Below, piece after piece: positions 8,624 to 17,717 of a stretch of DNA of 64,000 nucleotides (position 1 is its first letter; each line of letters begins with the position of its first letter). Position numbers and translations under genes: made by a program. Below the pieces are notes generated by a model. It had not been told where the DNA came from. It did no database searches and saw only the letters and a program-made list of their open reading frames with translations. Origin of the DNA: Rhodophyticola porphyridii (lineage in GTDB: Bacteria > Pseudomonadota > Alphaproteobacteria > Rhodobacterales > Rhodobacteraceae); assembly GCF_003688285.1 (NCBI RefSeq), contig NZ_RCNT01000001.1, positions 558,001 through 622,000 of the forward strand, in the 5' to 3' direction.

Positions 8624-9358
8624 TCAGCCGATCAGAACTTTATGGCCGTGAAAATCCTGCTCGATATGGTGCCGGCCATGGGTCGCGCGCTGCTTGAAGG
8701 CTTCGGCCTCTGCATCCTTGCCGTCCCGGATCATCTCCTCGATGGCGGCGCGATATTCTTCCTCCACCGACCGGTGAACAAGGAACAGCTTGTTCGCGAC
8801 GAAGGCCACCGGAACGACGGCGCGCGGGCGCGACAGGAATGCATTGATCGCCTGATTGACGCCGAGCGTCAGCGGATTGAGGAAGTCGTCGGCAGAGATG
8901 ACGCCCTTGTGCGACACGACCTGTTCGGCCAGTTCCATGTCGCGGTAGACGTTTTCGAAATCATGGGCGCCGTCGACGCTGATGAACCGGGGCCGCCCGA
9001 TCGCATGTGTCAATTCGGTCGCCGATACCGTGTTCGACTGCCGGCGCCATAACTTGAAACGATCGGTGACAGCCTTGCCGAAAACGCCGGTGAGCTCGGT
9101 GACGACGCGTTTTTCATTCGCATACTGGAACGTGTCGATCCCGAGAACGGTATCTCCGGTCCGCATCGCGCTGTCGACCATGAGCGAGAAATACTTGCCG
9201 CACATGACGCCGATTTCCATCAGGTTTCCGGTGTATCCCTGCGCTTCCTGCCAATGCAGGATATCCACCGTGCGGCGGGAGGTGACCATTTTCAGCCAGC
9301 CATGGATGGCGTCGGCCTTCTGGCAGATATCGTAGCGGTCGGTGCTGGGTTGCGGCAT
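8624..9358 (-). CDS. Class I SAM-dependent methyltransferase (Methyltransf_24-like)
   Basis: A 244-residue cytosolic protein. LMEIGVMCGKYFSLM near residues 44-58 resembles SAM-binding motif I. VLGIDTF supplies the acidic residue after strand 2, and FISVDGAHDFENVYRDM is typical of Methyltransf_24 proteins, where DGxH is conserved. GAAGAGAG precedes the ATG at 9358; two longer in-frame starts lack a binding site. It stands alone, with long intergenic DNA on the nrdR side. The substrate is unknown; related proteins methylate sugars or small molecules. Confidence 0.75.
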   Translation of the reverse strand: MPQPSTDRYDICQKADAIHGWLKMVTSRRTVDILHWQEAQGYTGNLMEIGVMCGKYFSLMVDSAMRTGDTVLGIDTFQYANEKRVVTELTGVFGKAVTDRFKLWRRQSNTVSATELTHAIGRPRFISVDGAHDFENVYRDMELAEQVVSHKGVISADDFLNPLTLGVNQAINAFLSRPRAVVPVAFVANKLFLVHRSVEEEYRAAIEEMIRDGKDAEAEAFKQRATHGRHHIEQDFHGHKVLIG

Positions 9359-9808
9359 ATGGCTCTCTTCTTGACGATGCGACGGTTTGGGCCGGCTGCG
9401 AAAGCGGGGGCGAATATCGGCTGACATAATGCGATCCGGTGATGATGAGCCCAATTCGGCCTGGGGTTCAACAGTTTGAAATCGTCGCTCCGCCCGGGAT
9501 CTTCGGCATCGCGCGATATTCGGTTCAGAAGGGTCGATAGCACATGTGATTGCCCGATAGGGTTAATGGCCGCGCGGTACTCCGGACGGCGCAAGAAACG
9601 CCCCGCCAATCGTACCCTGCCGGCCCGTGGCGCGGGTGAGAGCCGGGATTCCTGTGGCTGCGACCCCAAAATGCTGTGGCAGAATTTCAATACTACCCAA
9701 CCATTATGCATCGCCCTATAGTGCCTGTGGATAACCGGGCTTAAGACCCAATCAGCCAGGATACGCGCCCCCGGCCCGGGCGCCCAGGGACAAGAAGAGG
9801 GGACGTGG
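9359..9808. other. Long intergenic region upstream of nrdR
   Basis: 450 bases lie between divergent genes. I find no believable coding frame; the 81-codon plus-strand frame at 9476 looks like noise. The right part (9690-9735) is AT-richer and contains a perfect DnaA box and a CCTATAGTG string, so the nrdR promoter probably lies there. Confidence 0.45.
9726..9734 (-). promoter_or_regulatory. Perfect DnaA box upstream of nrdR
   Basis: TGTGGATAA is the exact reverse complement of the consensus DnaA box TTATCCACA. It lies 74 bases before the nrdR start. The string CTATAGTG immediately left of it (9717-9723 area) resembles half of an NrdR box. A second perfect DnaA box precedes nrdJ at 24299. Confidence 0.6.
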
Positions 9809-10276
9809 ATGCGCTGCCCGTTTTGCGGAAATGTGGACACTCAGGTAAAAGACAGCCGACCGGCGGAGGATCATGTGGCCATCCGCAGACGGCGGTTCTG
9901 CCCCGCCTGCGGCGGCCGGTTTACCACCTATGAAAGGGTACAGTTGCGCGACCTGGTGGTGATCAAGACCAATGGCAAACGCGAGGATTTCGACCGCGAC
10001 AAGCTGGAGCGCTCGATCCGCATCTCGATGCAGAAACGCCCTGTGGAGCCTGACCGGATCGACCAGATGATCAGCGGGATCGTGCGCCGGCTGGAAAGCA
10101 TGGGCGAGACGGATATACCGTCGAAAACCATCGGGGAGATCGTGATGGAAAGCCTGGCCCGGATCGACACGGTCGCATATGTGCGCTTCGCCAGCGTCTA
10201 CAAGAACTTCAAGGACGCGGATGATTTCGAGGAGTTCGTGGCCGAATTGCGCCCGCCAAACCCGACCGAAAGCTGA
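9809..10276 (+). CDS. nrdR: Ribonucleotide reductase repressor NrdR
   Basis: A 155-residue repressor of ribonucleotide reductase genes that senses ATP/dATP. The N-terminal zinc ribbon is built from CPFC (residues 3-6) and CPACGG (about 31-36). The ATP-cone domain runs from about residue 46 to 136, starting [17 protein letters not shown]. Length and both domains are canonical. AAGAGGGG precedes the ATG. It heads the riboflavin cluster: ribD starts four bases after its stop. Its likely target in this window is nrdJ. Confidence 0.97.
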   Translation: MRCPFCGNVDTQVKDSRPAEDHVAIRRRRFCPACGGRFTTYERVQLRDLVVIKTNGKREDFDRDKLERSIRISMQKRPVEPDRIDQMISGIVRRLESMGETDIPSKTIGEIVMESLARIDTVAYVRFASVYKNFKDADDFEEFVAELRPPNPTES

Positions 10277-10279
10277 CCC

Positions 10280-11383
10280 GTGACAGGCTCGGATGCCCGC
10301 TGGATGCGCCTTGCGCTCAGCCTTGGCGCGCGCGGTCAGGGCCGGACCTGGCCCAACCCGGCTGTGGGCTGCGTGATCGTGAAGGGCGAACGGGTGCTTG
10401 GCCGGGGCTGGACAGCGCCGGGCGGGCGCCCTCATGCCGAACCCCGGGCGCTTGATCAGGCAGGCGCAGGGGCACGGGGCGCGACGGCCTATGTCAGCCT
10501 TGAGCCATGTGCCCATCATGGCCAGACCCCGCCCTGCGTCGAGGCGTTGATCTCGGCTTCGGTCGCGCGGGTGGTTGTCGCCATGGAGGATCCGGACCCT
10601 CGTACCAGAGGACAGGGAGTTGCGCGGCTGCGCGACGCGGGGATCGCGGTTACCGAAGGTGTTCTGCGGGACGAAGCGGCGCGGGCACATTCGGGATTTG
10701 TCAGCCGCATCACGCGGGGTCGCCCGGCCCTGACGCTGAAGCTTGCCGGCTCCTTCGACGGGCGGATCGCGACGGCCAGCGGCGAAAGCCGCTGGATCAC
10801 CGGCGACCTGGCGCGCCGCGCGGTCCACGGGATGCGCGCGCGCCATGATGCGGTGATGGTCGGCGCAGGCACGGTCCGGACCGATGATCCGAACCTGACC
10901 GTGCGGGGGCTGGGCGTCGCGCATCAACCGGTTCGTGTCGTGATTTCCCGCAGGCTCGATCTTCCGTCCGACAGCGTCCTGGCCCAAAACGCCCACGAGG
11001 TGCCGCTTTGGCTATGTCACGGGGAGGATGCCGCAGGCGGGGTGCAGGCGGCCTGGCGTGACAGGGGCGCGCGGCTGATCCCATGCGCCACCGCCCCATG
11101 GGGGCAACTGGACCTCTCCGATGTGATGGAGGCACTGGGGCGCGAAGGGCTGACGCGGGTTTTCTGCGAGGGTGGCGGGGCGTTGGCGGCGTCCTTGCTG
11201 ACGGCGGATCTGGTGGACGATCTGGTGGGGTTCACCGCCGGGATCGCGCTTGGCGCCGAAGGCCAGCCCGCAATCGGCGCGATGGGGGTTGCGGCGCTTG
11301 GCGAGGCGCCGCGGTTCATCTTGCGTGACACCCGTGCCATCGGCCCGGACATCCTGCATCGCTGGACCCGCGGCCCCGTCTAG
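10280..11383 (+). CDS. ribD: Bifunctional riboflavin deaminase/reductase RibD
   Basis: Catalyses the second and third committed steps of riboflavin synthesis: deamination of the pyrimidine and reduction of the ribosyl side chain. The N-terminal deaminase domain has the zinc ligands HAE (in RPHAEPRAL) and PCAHHGQTPPC. The reductase domain begins near residue 147 (RPALTLKLAGSFDGRIA) and includes VGAGTVRTDDPNLTVR. The GTG start at 10280 lies just after the nrdR stop, and the 367-residue length is usual. The next rib gene is 4.8 kb away because three capsule genes on the other strand intervene. Confidence 0.96.
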   Translation: MTGSDARWMRLALSLGARGQGRTWPNPAVGCVIVKGERVLGRGWTAPGGRPHAEPRALDQAGAGARGATAYVSLEPCAHHGQTPPCVEALISASVARVVVAMEDPDPRTRGQGVARLRDAGIAVTEGVLRDEAARAHSGFVSRITRGRPALTLKLAGSFDGRIATASGESRWITGDLARRAVHGMRARHDAVMVGAGTVRTDDPNLTVRGLGVAHQPVRVVISRRLDLPSDSVLAQNAHEVPLWLCHGEDAAGGVQAAWRDRGARLIPCATAPWGQLDLSDVMEALGREGLTRVFCEGGGALAASLLTADLVDDLVGFTAGIALGAEGQPAIGAMGVAALGEAPRFILRDTRAIGPDILHRWTRGPV

Positions 11384-11443
11384 TCCCGGTATCTTCGCCC
11401 CGGTCTCTGCATTTTCTATTGCCGGTTGCGTGCGCAGGTCGCG

Positions 11444-13510
11444 TCAGTGTCCGTCCCGCCAGATCCAGGCCTGACCCGCGAACCAGCCCTGCAGCTTTGC
11501 CAATGCCCGCAAACCCGGTTTCCCCGCCAGACCCTCACCCGTGGCCAGACGCTCCACCGCGATCTCCACGGGGCAGGGCAGGCCCGTCACCGGATCCAGA
11601 TAGCGCGGATAGGAGATCAGAGTGGCATGGGCGAGCGCGGCGAGCGAGGGCCGCGCCTGCCGCCGGGCGGGCACCGGCCCCAGATCGTTGCTCAGGCCCC
11701 ATCCTGCATAGAAGGGCGTGCCCAATACGGTGACCGGCACCTGCCTCAACAGCGCCTCGAATCCCAGAAGCGAGGTCATGGTCACCACCCGATCGGCCCG
11801 CGCGAGAAGAGCGGCGGGATCCGTGCGATGGGCCACGACATCGGCCAGCCGGGCGAGCGCCTCGGCGGGCACCGCGCCGCTACGCAGGCCGGCCTCCACA
11901 TCCGGGTGGGGTTTGTAGACCAGCATCGCGTGGGGATGCAGGCGGCGGGCGGTTTCCAACAGGTCAAGATTGCTGCGCACCTCGCCCGCGCCAAGCCGGA
12001 TCGAGGCATCATCCTCCACCTGGCCCGGTACCAGCACCATCCTGCGTGTGTCCGGTTCGGGCAGATCGGGCACCTCGCCCAGATTGTATTTGCTCAGACC
12101 GAGCGCCGTCAGCCGGGCCACCAGCGCCTCGGCCCGGGCCAGACGTTTGGCAGGCCAGCCCGAGACCTCCGTGATCAGCCGTTCAAGGCGGCTTTCGCGG
12201 GTCGGATCGTAGTAGATGCCCAGATCGTCCCGGACCAGCGAGAGCGGCGGCACCAGATCGGCGCCAAGCCCGCGGGAGCGCAGAAACCCGTCTTCAACGT
12301 GGGAGAGCGGCAGCCCCGCCGAGAGACAGGCCTCGCGCAGGGCCGGGTCTTCGCGACCCGCCCAGACCATCACGGACCTGCCAATGGCCACCGCGGCCGC
12401 TGGCGTCGCCGCAAAGCGCAACCGGGTGCCCGATCTGCCGTAGAACGCCTGCAGATGAGTGCGTTTCCAGGCGCGCATGCCGATGGCGACATGCCCGGCC
12501 CTGTCGCCTCTCCACGCACGGGCCTGTGCCTCCAGCGCACCCAGAACATCCTCCAGCGGGCACAGCCGGTCGCGATAGGGGTCGTACCAGCGCGGGTAGA
12601 GGATCAGCGCGGCAGCGGCCAGTTGCGCGCGGGTCAGCGCGCGCTGGCGGCGCCCGACCGGCTGGCGGTCGTCGCTGAGGCCCCAGCCCGCGTAGAAGGG
12701 TTGCCCGAACACCACCGGCCTGTGTCCGGCCAGGATCGCCTCGAACCCCAGTTGGCTGGACACCGTATAGACCGCGCGGGCGTGCGCCATGAGCCGCCAG
12801 GGGGAGACGGGCGCGTCGAAGAGCGTCGCCGTCTCGGGGAGGTCCGTCGCGCTGAAATGTCCGGCGCGATGACCGCCAGATGTTTCGGGATGGGTCTTGA
12901 TGAGGAGAGGCGCGCCGGGGTGATCCTCCGCCGCCCAGTAGAGCATCTCGCGGAACGTGTCGGCATCGCCCCCGCCAAGCCTGATTGAGGCATCCCCGCG
13001 CGTCTGGTCGATGACCAGCACATAGCCGGGATCGGGCGGTTCGATGCCGGGATCGACGGCGGAATACTTTGTCAGATGCGCATCGGCCATACGGGCTATG
13101 GCATCGCGGGCCCGGTCCAGCAAGGCGGTGTCATCCAGCGGGTGACTGGCCAGCAGATGTTCGAGATCGGAGGGTTGGGTGCTGTCGAAATAGGCGCCGC
13201 GCCGGTCGATTGTCAGTCCAAGGGGCGGCTCGCCCGCACGGCCCGGATGAAGCGAGCGCAGAAACGCATCCTCCACGCGCACCAGATGCGCGCCGGTGGC
13301 GGCGGCGGCCTTTTCGCCTCGCGGAGCATAGGGCGAATGGCCCCAGACCAGCACGTCATCGTCCGGCCCGGGTTTGCCGATCTTCAGGTCATATCCCGAA
13401 AGGGACAGAATGCGCCGCACGCGCGCATTGGTCAGAAAGCCGGCGTTGAAATGAAATCCCCGCCGGTTGGGTGACCCGGCGGGGATGTCGCGACGCCCGT
13501 CACCCGGCAC
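11444..13510 (-). CDS. kpsC: KpsC-type capsule beta-Kdo transferase (two GT modules)
   Basis: About 688 residues containing two homologous glycosyltransferase modules in tandem, as in KpsC, which builds the poly-Kdo linker on the lipid anchor of group 2 capsules. The first half carries RVEDAFLRS and FYAGWGLSDD; the second carries HVEDGFLRSRGLG and FYAGWGLSND. Both halves have KTHPE / KPHPD motifs. The start is uncertain: GTG at 13510 lies just after the kpsD-like stop, and a TTG at 13552 would overlap it. It is the third gene of the kpsS, kpsD-like, kpsC minus-strand operon. The product should be cytosolic or peripheral to the inner membrane. Confidence 0.88.
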   Translation of the reverse strand: MPGDGRRDIPAGSPNRRGFHFNAGFLTNARVRRILSLSGYDLKIGKPGPDDDVLVWGHSPYAPRGEKAAAATGAHLVRVEDAFLRSLHPGRAGEPPLGLTIDRRGAYFDSTQPSDLEHLLASHPLDDTALLDRARDAIARMADAHLTKYSAVDPGIEPPDPGYVLVIDQTRGDASIRLGGGDADTFREMLYWAAEDHPGAPLLIKTHPETSGGHRAGHFSATDLPETATLFDAPVSPWRLMAHARAVYTVSSQLGFEAILAGHRPVVFGQPFYAGWGLSDDRQPVGRRQRALTRAQLAAAALILYPRWYDPYRDRLCPLEDVLGALEAQARAWRGDRAGHVAIGMRAWKRTHLQAFYGRSGTRLRFAATPAAAVAIGRSVMVWAGREDPALREACLSAGLPLSHVEDGFLRSRGLGADLVPPLSLVRDDLGIYYDPTRESRLERLITEVSGWPAKRLARAEALVARLTALGLSKYNLGEVPDLPEPDTRRMVLVPGQVEDDASIRLGAGEVRSNLDLLETARRLHPHAMLVYKPHPDVEAGLRSGAVPAEALARLADVVAHRTDPAALLARADRVVTMTSLLGFEALLRQVPVTVLGTPFYAGWGLSNDLGPVPARRQARPSLAALAHATLISYPRYLDPVTGLPCPVEIAVERLATGEGLAGKPGLRALAKLQGWFAGQAWIWRDGH

Positions 13511-13514
13511 CGGC

Positions 13515-14645
13515 CTACTCGGCCAGGCCGGCGATCGAATTGGCGGTGCCAAGCGTCCCGGTTAGTGCACTCAGGGCCTTGTTCCACTGCGTGAACGGCG
13601 CCTCGGTCACGTAAACGGTGTCGCCGTCGCGGATCACGAAATCCCGTGCTTCGAACATGCCGGTCGGCGCCGTCAGATCCAACACATAGATCATCCTCTG
13701 TGCGCCGATCAGGTCGCTGCGGCCGAGCACACTTTCGGCGATTTCCTCGGGTTCGTTGCGCAGGACGAAAACGCCCGTCGGGTCGGCGAGGTTGGATTGC
13801 AACCCGCCGACGGTTGCAATCGCCTCGATGGCGGAGATCGTCTGGCTGTCGAAGGGCACGCGCGCCTGTGTGCCGGTCGCTCCGAGCGAGGTGAAGCTGC
13901 GGCTGTCTTCCTCCACCAGGATCCGGTCGCCGCCGCGCAGCGGTATGTCGAACTGAGGGTTGGCGTAGAGATCCTCGAACCAGATTGTGCCGGAATGTGC
14001 GCCGCGCACCACCGTGATCTGGGCGATGTCGGGTTCCACGTTGACGCCACCTGCGGCGGCCAGCATGCCCGACAGGGTGCGAGTCGCCCGCTCCACCGGA
14101 TAAATGCCCTGTCCGCCGACTGCGCCCGCAATCGATACGGTGGCGCCATCGCCCGCTTCGCGGCGCACGAGAACCTGGGGATCGGGAGTCTGCTCGTCCA
14201 GATTGCGGGTGATGATCTCGCGAAGCTGCTCGGGTGTGTTGCCCGCGGCACGGATGCGGCCCGCATAAGGGATAAAGATGAAACCCGCCCCATCCACCGT
14301 CACCTCGTTGATGAGGGCGGAGTTGGTGCCCTGACCGGCCAGCAGCCCGTCTTCGACGTTTTCATAGATCGTAAGCCCCAGCACATCGCCCGGGCGGATC
14401 ACTTCGGTGGAGGTGGGGCCGGCATTCTGGAACGCCTGACTGAAGCCGAGCGCGGGCACAATGGACGTGGCGGCGATCACCCTCTGGTTCACCTCGACCA
14501 CGAAGGCATCGCCCTCGCGCTGGACCGAACCTGCAAACAATTCATTGCGGTTGGGGCCCGAGCGAGGCAACGCGCAGGATGCGACGATAGATACAACAAC
14601 CGAAAGCGCGACCATGCGCGCCCCTCGGGAAGCCAGTAATTTCAC
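13515..14645 (-). CDS. Polysaccharide export outer-membrane lipoprotein (Wza/KpsD family)
   Basis: A 376-residue export protein that would form the outer-membrane channel for capsule. The N-terminus is a lipoprotein signal with lipobox VASC (Cys24). The poly-export domain (IRPGDVLGLTIYENV, about residues 83-98) is followed by SLBB-like segments (VSIAGAVGGQGIYPV; IPLRGGDRILVEED; FVIRDGDTVYVTEAP). The GTG start at 14645 is preceded by AAGGAG. It sits between kpsS and kpsC on the same strand. Inner-membrane partners (KpsE, KpsM, KpsT) are not in this window. Confidence 0.9.
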   Translation of the reverse strand: MKLLASRGARMVALSVVVSIVASCALPRSGPNRNELFAGSVQREGDAFVVEVNQRVIAATSIVPALGFSQAFQNAGPTSTEVIRPGDVLGLTIYENVEDGLLAGQGTNSALINEVTVDGAGFIFIPYAGRIRAAGNTPEQLREIITRNLDEQTPDPQVLVRREAGDGATVSIAGAVGGQGIYPVERATRTLSGMLAAAGGVNVEPDIAQITVVRGAHSGTIWFEDLYANPQFDIPLRGGDRILVEEDSRSFTSLGATGTQARVPFDSQTISAIEAIATVGGLQSNLADPTGVFVLRNEPEEIAESVLGRSDLIGAQRMIYVLDLTAPTGMFEARDFVIRDGDTVYVTEAPFTQWNKALSALTGTLGTANSIAGLAE

Positions 14646-14731
14646 GGAAGTGGCTCCTTATTGCCTGAAACTGCCTCAGTTTATTTTTTTTCGACTTTAG
14701 CTTATCTGCGCAAACCGCGCTAGCCTTTCGG

Positions 14732-16066
14732 TTATTTGATCACCTGAAGGTGTTGCCGATGGGCCGGTCGACCGGCATCAAGCGCATCATACGGGTCTTC
14801 CGGGGACAACATCATGTCGACCACCTGGCGCAAAAGCTGCCGCCGGCCGCTGCCGGAATAGAAACTGCCGGTGATCTGCGATGTTTCAAGAAGATAATGC
14901 CTGTAATCGCGATAGGCCCGGCTGTCGGGGCGGGTCGGATTGGTGAAAAACGCCTCCATCGACTGGGTCGAGACGAATTCCGGCTTGAGATAGACGGCAG
15001 TGCCGAACGCCTTGAGCGGTAATCCGCGCCAAAGCGCCTGCTGCGCGGCGGTGGAGTTCACCGTCACCGCGCTGCGCGCGTCGTTCAGAAGCCGCGCGAG
15101 CTTGCCGCCGCGTACGAAGTGAACCCGGTCGCCGACACCGTGTTTGCGGGCCAGCCGGCGGATATCCCTGCGGATCGGAACGCGTCCGTCCTCCAGCGGG
15201 TGGGACTTGAAGACCAGATGGTGATGGGTCGGCGCGCCTTGCGCGAAACCTTCGATCAGAAGTGCCAGAAAATCGGACATGGTGTCGAACGGGCCATGAT
15301 CGCGAAAGCTGGCGTCATGTTCCAGTTGCAGCAACGCCAGATGATACGGGAACCCGCCCAGGCGTATGCGCCATGTGGCCTGCACCCGGTCGAGCCAGAG
15401 AAACGGCATGAAGGCCAGACGCCGCAGGTAGAGCCATAGCTCCCGCGAAACCGGGATATTGCGATGCGGCCGGAAGTTCCGGTAGCGCCTGTTCAGGAAC
15501 ATGACGAACCAGTGATAAAGCGCGCCATAGAACATGTGCTGGCGCATATCGCCCCATTTGGAGGGGGTGTCCGGAAGATCCAGATCCAGATCTTTCAGCG
15601 CGCGGCGCATCTGCGCGACGGAGGTGTTCATCAGCCTCGAATGCCCGTTGGCGCCGCCGCGCTCATAGGTCACCCAATAGGGGCGGAGATACCCCTCCTC
15701 GAAGACATGCACGGTAATGTTCTGCGATTTCGCAATGGCCACGGCGTCGGCATGGACCGGCCGGGTATCGCCGTAGAGAACCAGATCGCTCACGTCTTTT
15801 TCGGCGATTAGCTGGCGCAGCCGATCAGGCCAGTCGGCTATGGTGCCGGTATAGGGAATGTAGCTTTCGCGATGGTGCCAGAACGCGCTGTCACCCTGAT
15901 TGAACCCCACGCGCCAGACATCGGCACCCGCGGCTCGCAAACTCTTGCCAAGTCCGTGAAAGAATGGCCCGTGCGGACCCTGAAGGAACAGGAATACTTT
16001 CTGCAACCGTGTAATCCCCGAAAGGGCTCGCCGTGATGAACCTACTGCTTTGATACAAGTTTTCAT
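14732..16066 (-). CDS. kpsS: KpsS-type capsule polysaccharide protein
   Basis: A 444-residue single-module glycosyltransferase that acts with KpsC to start the poly-Kdo linker on phosphatidylglycerol. VFLFLQGPHGPFFHGL near residue 24 is the typical KpsS beginning. VHVFEEGYLRPYWVTYERGG and FKSHPLEDGR follow, and TVNSTAAQQALWRG near 340 is conserved in the family. The ATG at 16066 lacks a clear ribosome binding site, and the protein may start slightly later. It is the first gene of the capsule operon and is divergent from ribE, with 109 bases between the starts. Confidence 0.88.
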   Translation of the reverse strand: MKTCIKAVGSSRRALSGITRLQKVFLFLQGPHGPFFHGLGKSLRAAGADVWRVGFNQGDSAFWHHRESYIPYTGTIADWPDRLRQLIAEKDVSDLVLYGDTRPVHADAVAIAKSQNITVHVFEEGYLRPYWVTYERGGANGHSRLMNTSVAQMRRALKDLDLDLPDTPSKWGDMRQHMFYGALYHWFVMFLNRRYRNFRPHRNIPVSRELWLYLRRLAFMPFLWLDRVQATWRIRLGGFPYHLALLQLEHDASFRDHGPFDTMSDFLALLIEGFAQGAPTHHHLVFKSHPLEDGRVPIRRDIRRLARKHGVGDRVHFVRGGKLARLLNDARSAVTVNSTAAQQALWRGLPLKAFGTAVYLKPEFVSTQSMEAFFTNPTRPDSRAYRDYRHYLLETSQITGSFYSGSGRRQLLRQVVDMMLSPEDPYDALDAGRPAHRQHLQVIK

Positions 16067-16175
16067 AGGGGCTTGGCGGTTTTACGGTTGGTTTTGGCCC
16101 TCAATAAGGCGAGGGCGTGACTTGCCCCCTTGCCGGACGACGGCTAGGTGAGAAGGGCAAACGGAGAGAGCGTTC

Positions 16176-16766
16176 ATGTTTACAGGTATCATCACCGATA
16201 TCGGCACCGTCCAGACGCTGGAGCATCGCGGCGACCTGCGCGCGCGGATCGGTACCGGATATGATACGGGCGGCATCGATATCGGCGCATCGATCTGCTG
16301 TGACGGCGTCTGCCTGACGGCGGTGGCCCTGGGGCCCGGCTGGTTCGACGTGGACATCTCCGCCGAGACGGTATCCCGGACCAGTATCGGCGGCTGGACC
16401 GAGGGCCGCAGGATCAATCTTGAACGCGCCCTGAAGGTGGGCGACGAACTGGGCGGGCATATCGTCAGCGGCCATGTCGATGGCGTGGCCGAACTGGTGA
16501 AGATGGAGGATGAGGGCGACAGCACGCGCCTGAGCTTTCGCGTGCCCGATTCGCTGGCCCGGTTCATCGCGCCCAAGGGGTCGATCGCGCTGAACGGCAC
16601 CTCGCTCACCGTGAACGAGGTGGACGGGGCCACCTTCGGTGTCAACGTCATCCCGCATACCAAGGAGGTGACGACCTGGGGCGATGTGGCTGTCGGCGAC
16701 GCGATCAACCTGGAGATCGATACGCTGGCCCGCTATGTCGCGCGACTGCAGGAGTGGGGCGGATGA
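16176..16766 (+). CDS. ribE: Riboflavin synthase, alpha subunit type
   Basis: Dismutates two 6,7-dimethyl-8-ribityllumazine molecules to riboflavin. Of 196 residues, the first lumazine-binding repeat begins MFTGIITDIGTV and holds CCDGVCLTAV. The second holds GGHIVSGHVDG and LNGTSLTVNEV. The internal duplication and length are canonical. The stop overlaps a possible small frame (ATGA at 16763). It resumes the riboflavin cluster after the capsule insertion and must have its own promoter in 16067-16175. Confidence 0.96.
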   Translation: MFTGIITDIGTVQTLEHRGDLRARIGTGYDTGGIDIGASICCDGVCLTAVALGPGWFDVDISAETVSRTSIGGWTEGRRINLERALKVGDELGGHIVSGHVDGVAELVKMEDEGDSTRLSFRVPDSLARFIAPKGSIALNGTSLTVNEVDGATFGVNVIPHTKEVTTWGDVAVGDAINLEIDTLARYVARLQEWGG

Positions 16767-16990
16767 GGCCGGTTGTGACCCGGTCAATCAATGGCGCGAT
16801 CGGTCAGCGAAGCGCGGATATCCCAGGCACTGGTGGTGGCGCTTGCCGGGCCGAGCACCGTCGTGACCCCGAGGATGCCCATGGCCGGCGAAGATTGGAT
16901 GCGCCGCGCGGGCTCTATGCGGACGAAAGGGCGGCGGTTCTTGCCGCGCAAAACGCGGTTGCATGGATGACGACGGAGCGCGAAGTATGA
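16763..16990 (+). CDS. Possible small gene coupled to ribE (uncertain)
   Basis: A 75-codon frame whose ATG overlaps the ribE stop (ATGA) and whose stop overlaps the next ATG (ATGA at 16987). Third positions are GC-rich, in line with real genes here. The product is Arg- and Ala-rich with no recognisable motif or membrane segment, so it may still be chance. If it is not coding, this 220-base stretch in an otherwise compact operon has no explanation. Confidence 0.35.
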   Translation: MRPVVTRSINGAIGQRSADIPGTGGGACRAEHRRDPEDAHGRRRLDAPRGLYADERAAVLAAQNAVAWMTTEREV

Positions 16991-17559
16991 GCGGGATCGG
17001 GCATAACGGCGGACCCAGTATGGAACCGGGTTTCGGCTTTCGCAAGCACGCCTGGGGCAAGGCGCGCCACGAGCTTCTGCCAAAGCTCCCGCTGCAGATC
17101 GTGCGGATCCGGGTCGCCCGCGCGAAACGTCTGGGTCTGGATTACACGACCTATGCGACGATCCGCGCGACATCCGGGCGCGATATCGTGGGGTTCCTCT
17201 TTTCCGGCAACGCGCTGGAGCTGCGCCCGCAACGGATCGCGGTGCCCGATGCCATTCGCAACCGGCTGGCCGCGCTTGAGGGTGGCGCGGGGCGGATCGC
17301 GGCCATCTACGGGCCGGCCCATCCGCAGGCGGTTCTGGAGAGCAACCGTGGCCTGATCGATTTTGCCGATGTGGCACCGGGCTTCACCGAAAGCTGGTCG
17401 GCGATGCGGGACCGTCTCACAACCACTTTGCGCGATGTCAGGCTGCCCGCCGATGGCGTCGTTCTGGTGGCCGCGACCAGCGTGGAGCGGGACTGGTGCG
17501 GTGCCGCGCAGATGGCCGGCGTTCTGTCTGCTGACCGGTTCTTCCGGCCCGAGGGCTGA
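16987..17559 (+). CDS. Conserved protein of unknown function in the rib cluster
   Basis: A 190-residue protein starting MSGIGHNGGP, an N-terminal motif I associate with many Rhodobacteraceae proteins. There is no signal peptide or membrane helix. The basic stretch IVRIRVARAKRLGLDYTTYATIRATSGRDIVGFLFS near residues 38-75 reads like an alpha/beta fold. The C-terminal part VLVAATSVERDWCGAAQMAGVL contains the only Cys. A longer in-frame start at 16963 exists, but 16987 fits the conserved N-terminus. Its position between ribE and ribBX suggests a flavin-related role, which is not shown by sequence. Confidence 0.75.
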   Translation: MSGIGHNGGPSMEPGFGFRKHAWGKARHELLPKLPLQIVRIRVARAKRLGLDYTTYATIRATSGRDIVGFLFSGNALELRPQRIAVPDAIRNRLAALEGGAGRIAAIYGPAHPQAVLESNRGLIDFADVAPGFTESWSAMRDRLTTTLRDVRLPADGVVLVAATSVERDWCGAAQMAGVLSADRFFRPEG

Positions 17560-17717
17560 AAGCGCGTCGCTGATCTCCGGCACGTCTGAGTGAGCAGGGC
17601 CACCACGCCCCGAGCACGGGTGACGTCGTGTCCGGCCAGTGTTTTGGCGGATCGGGCACTGGTCAGGTGGCGGTTGGTGCGATATCTGGGCCCCAAGCCC
17701 GCCCCGGAGGAACGTGC

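Noticed and set aside
17560-17717. Possible FMN riboswitch ahead of ribBX
   Set aside because: The conserved RFN core segments are not present in this gap or in 16067-16175.
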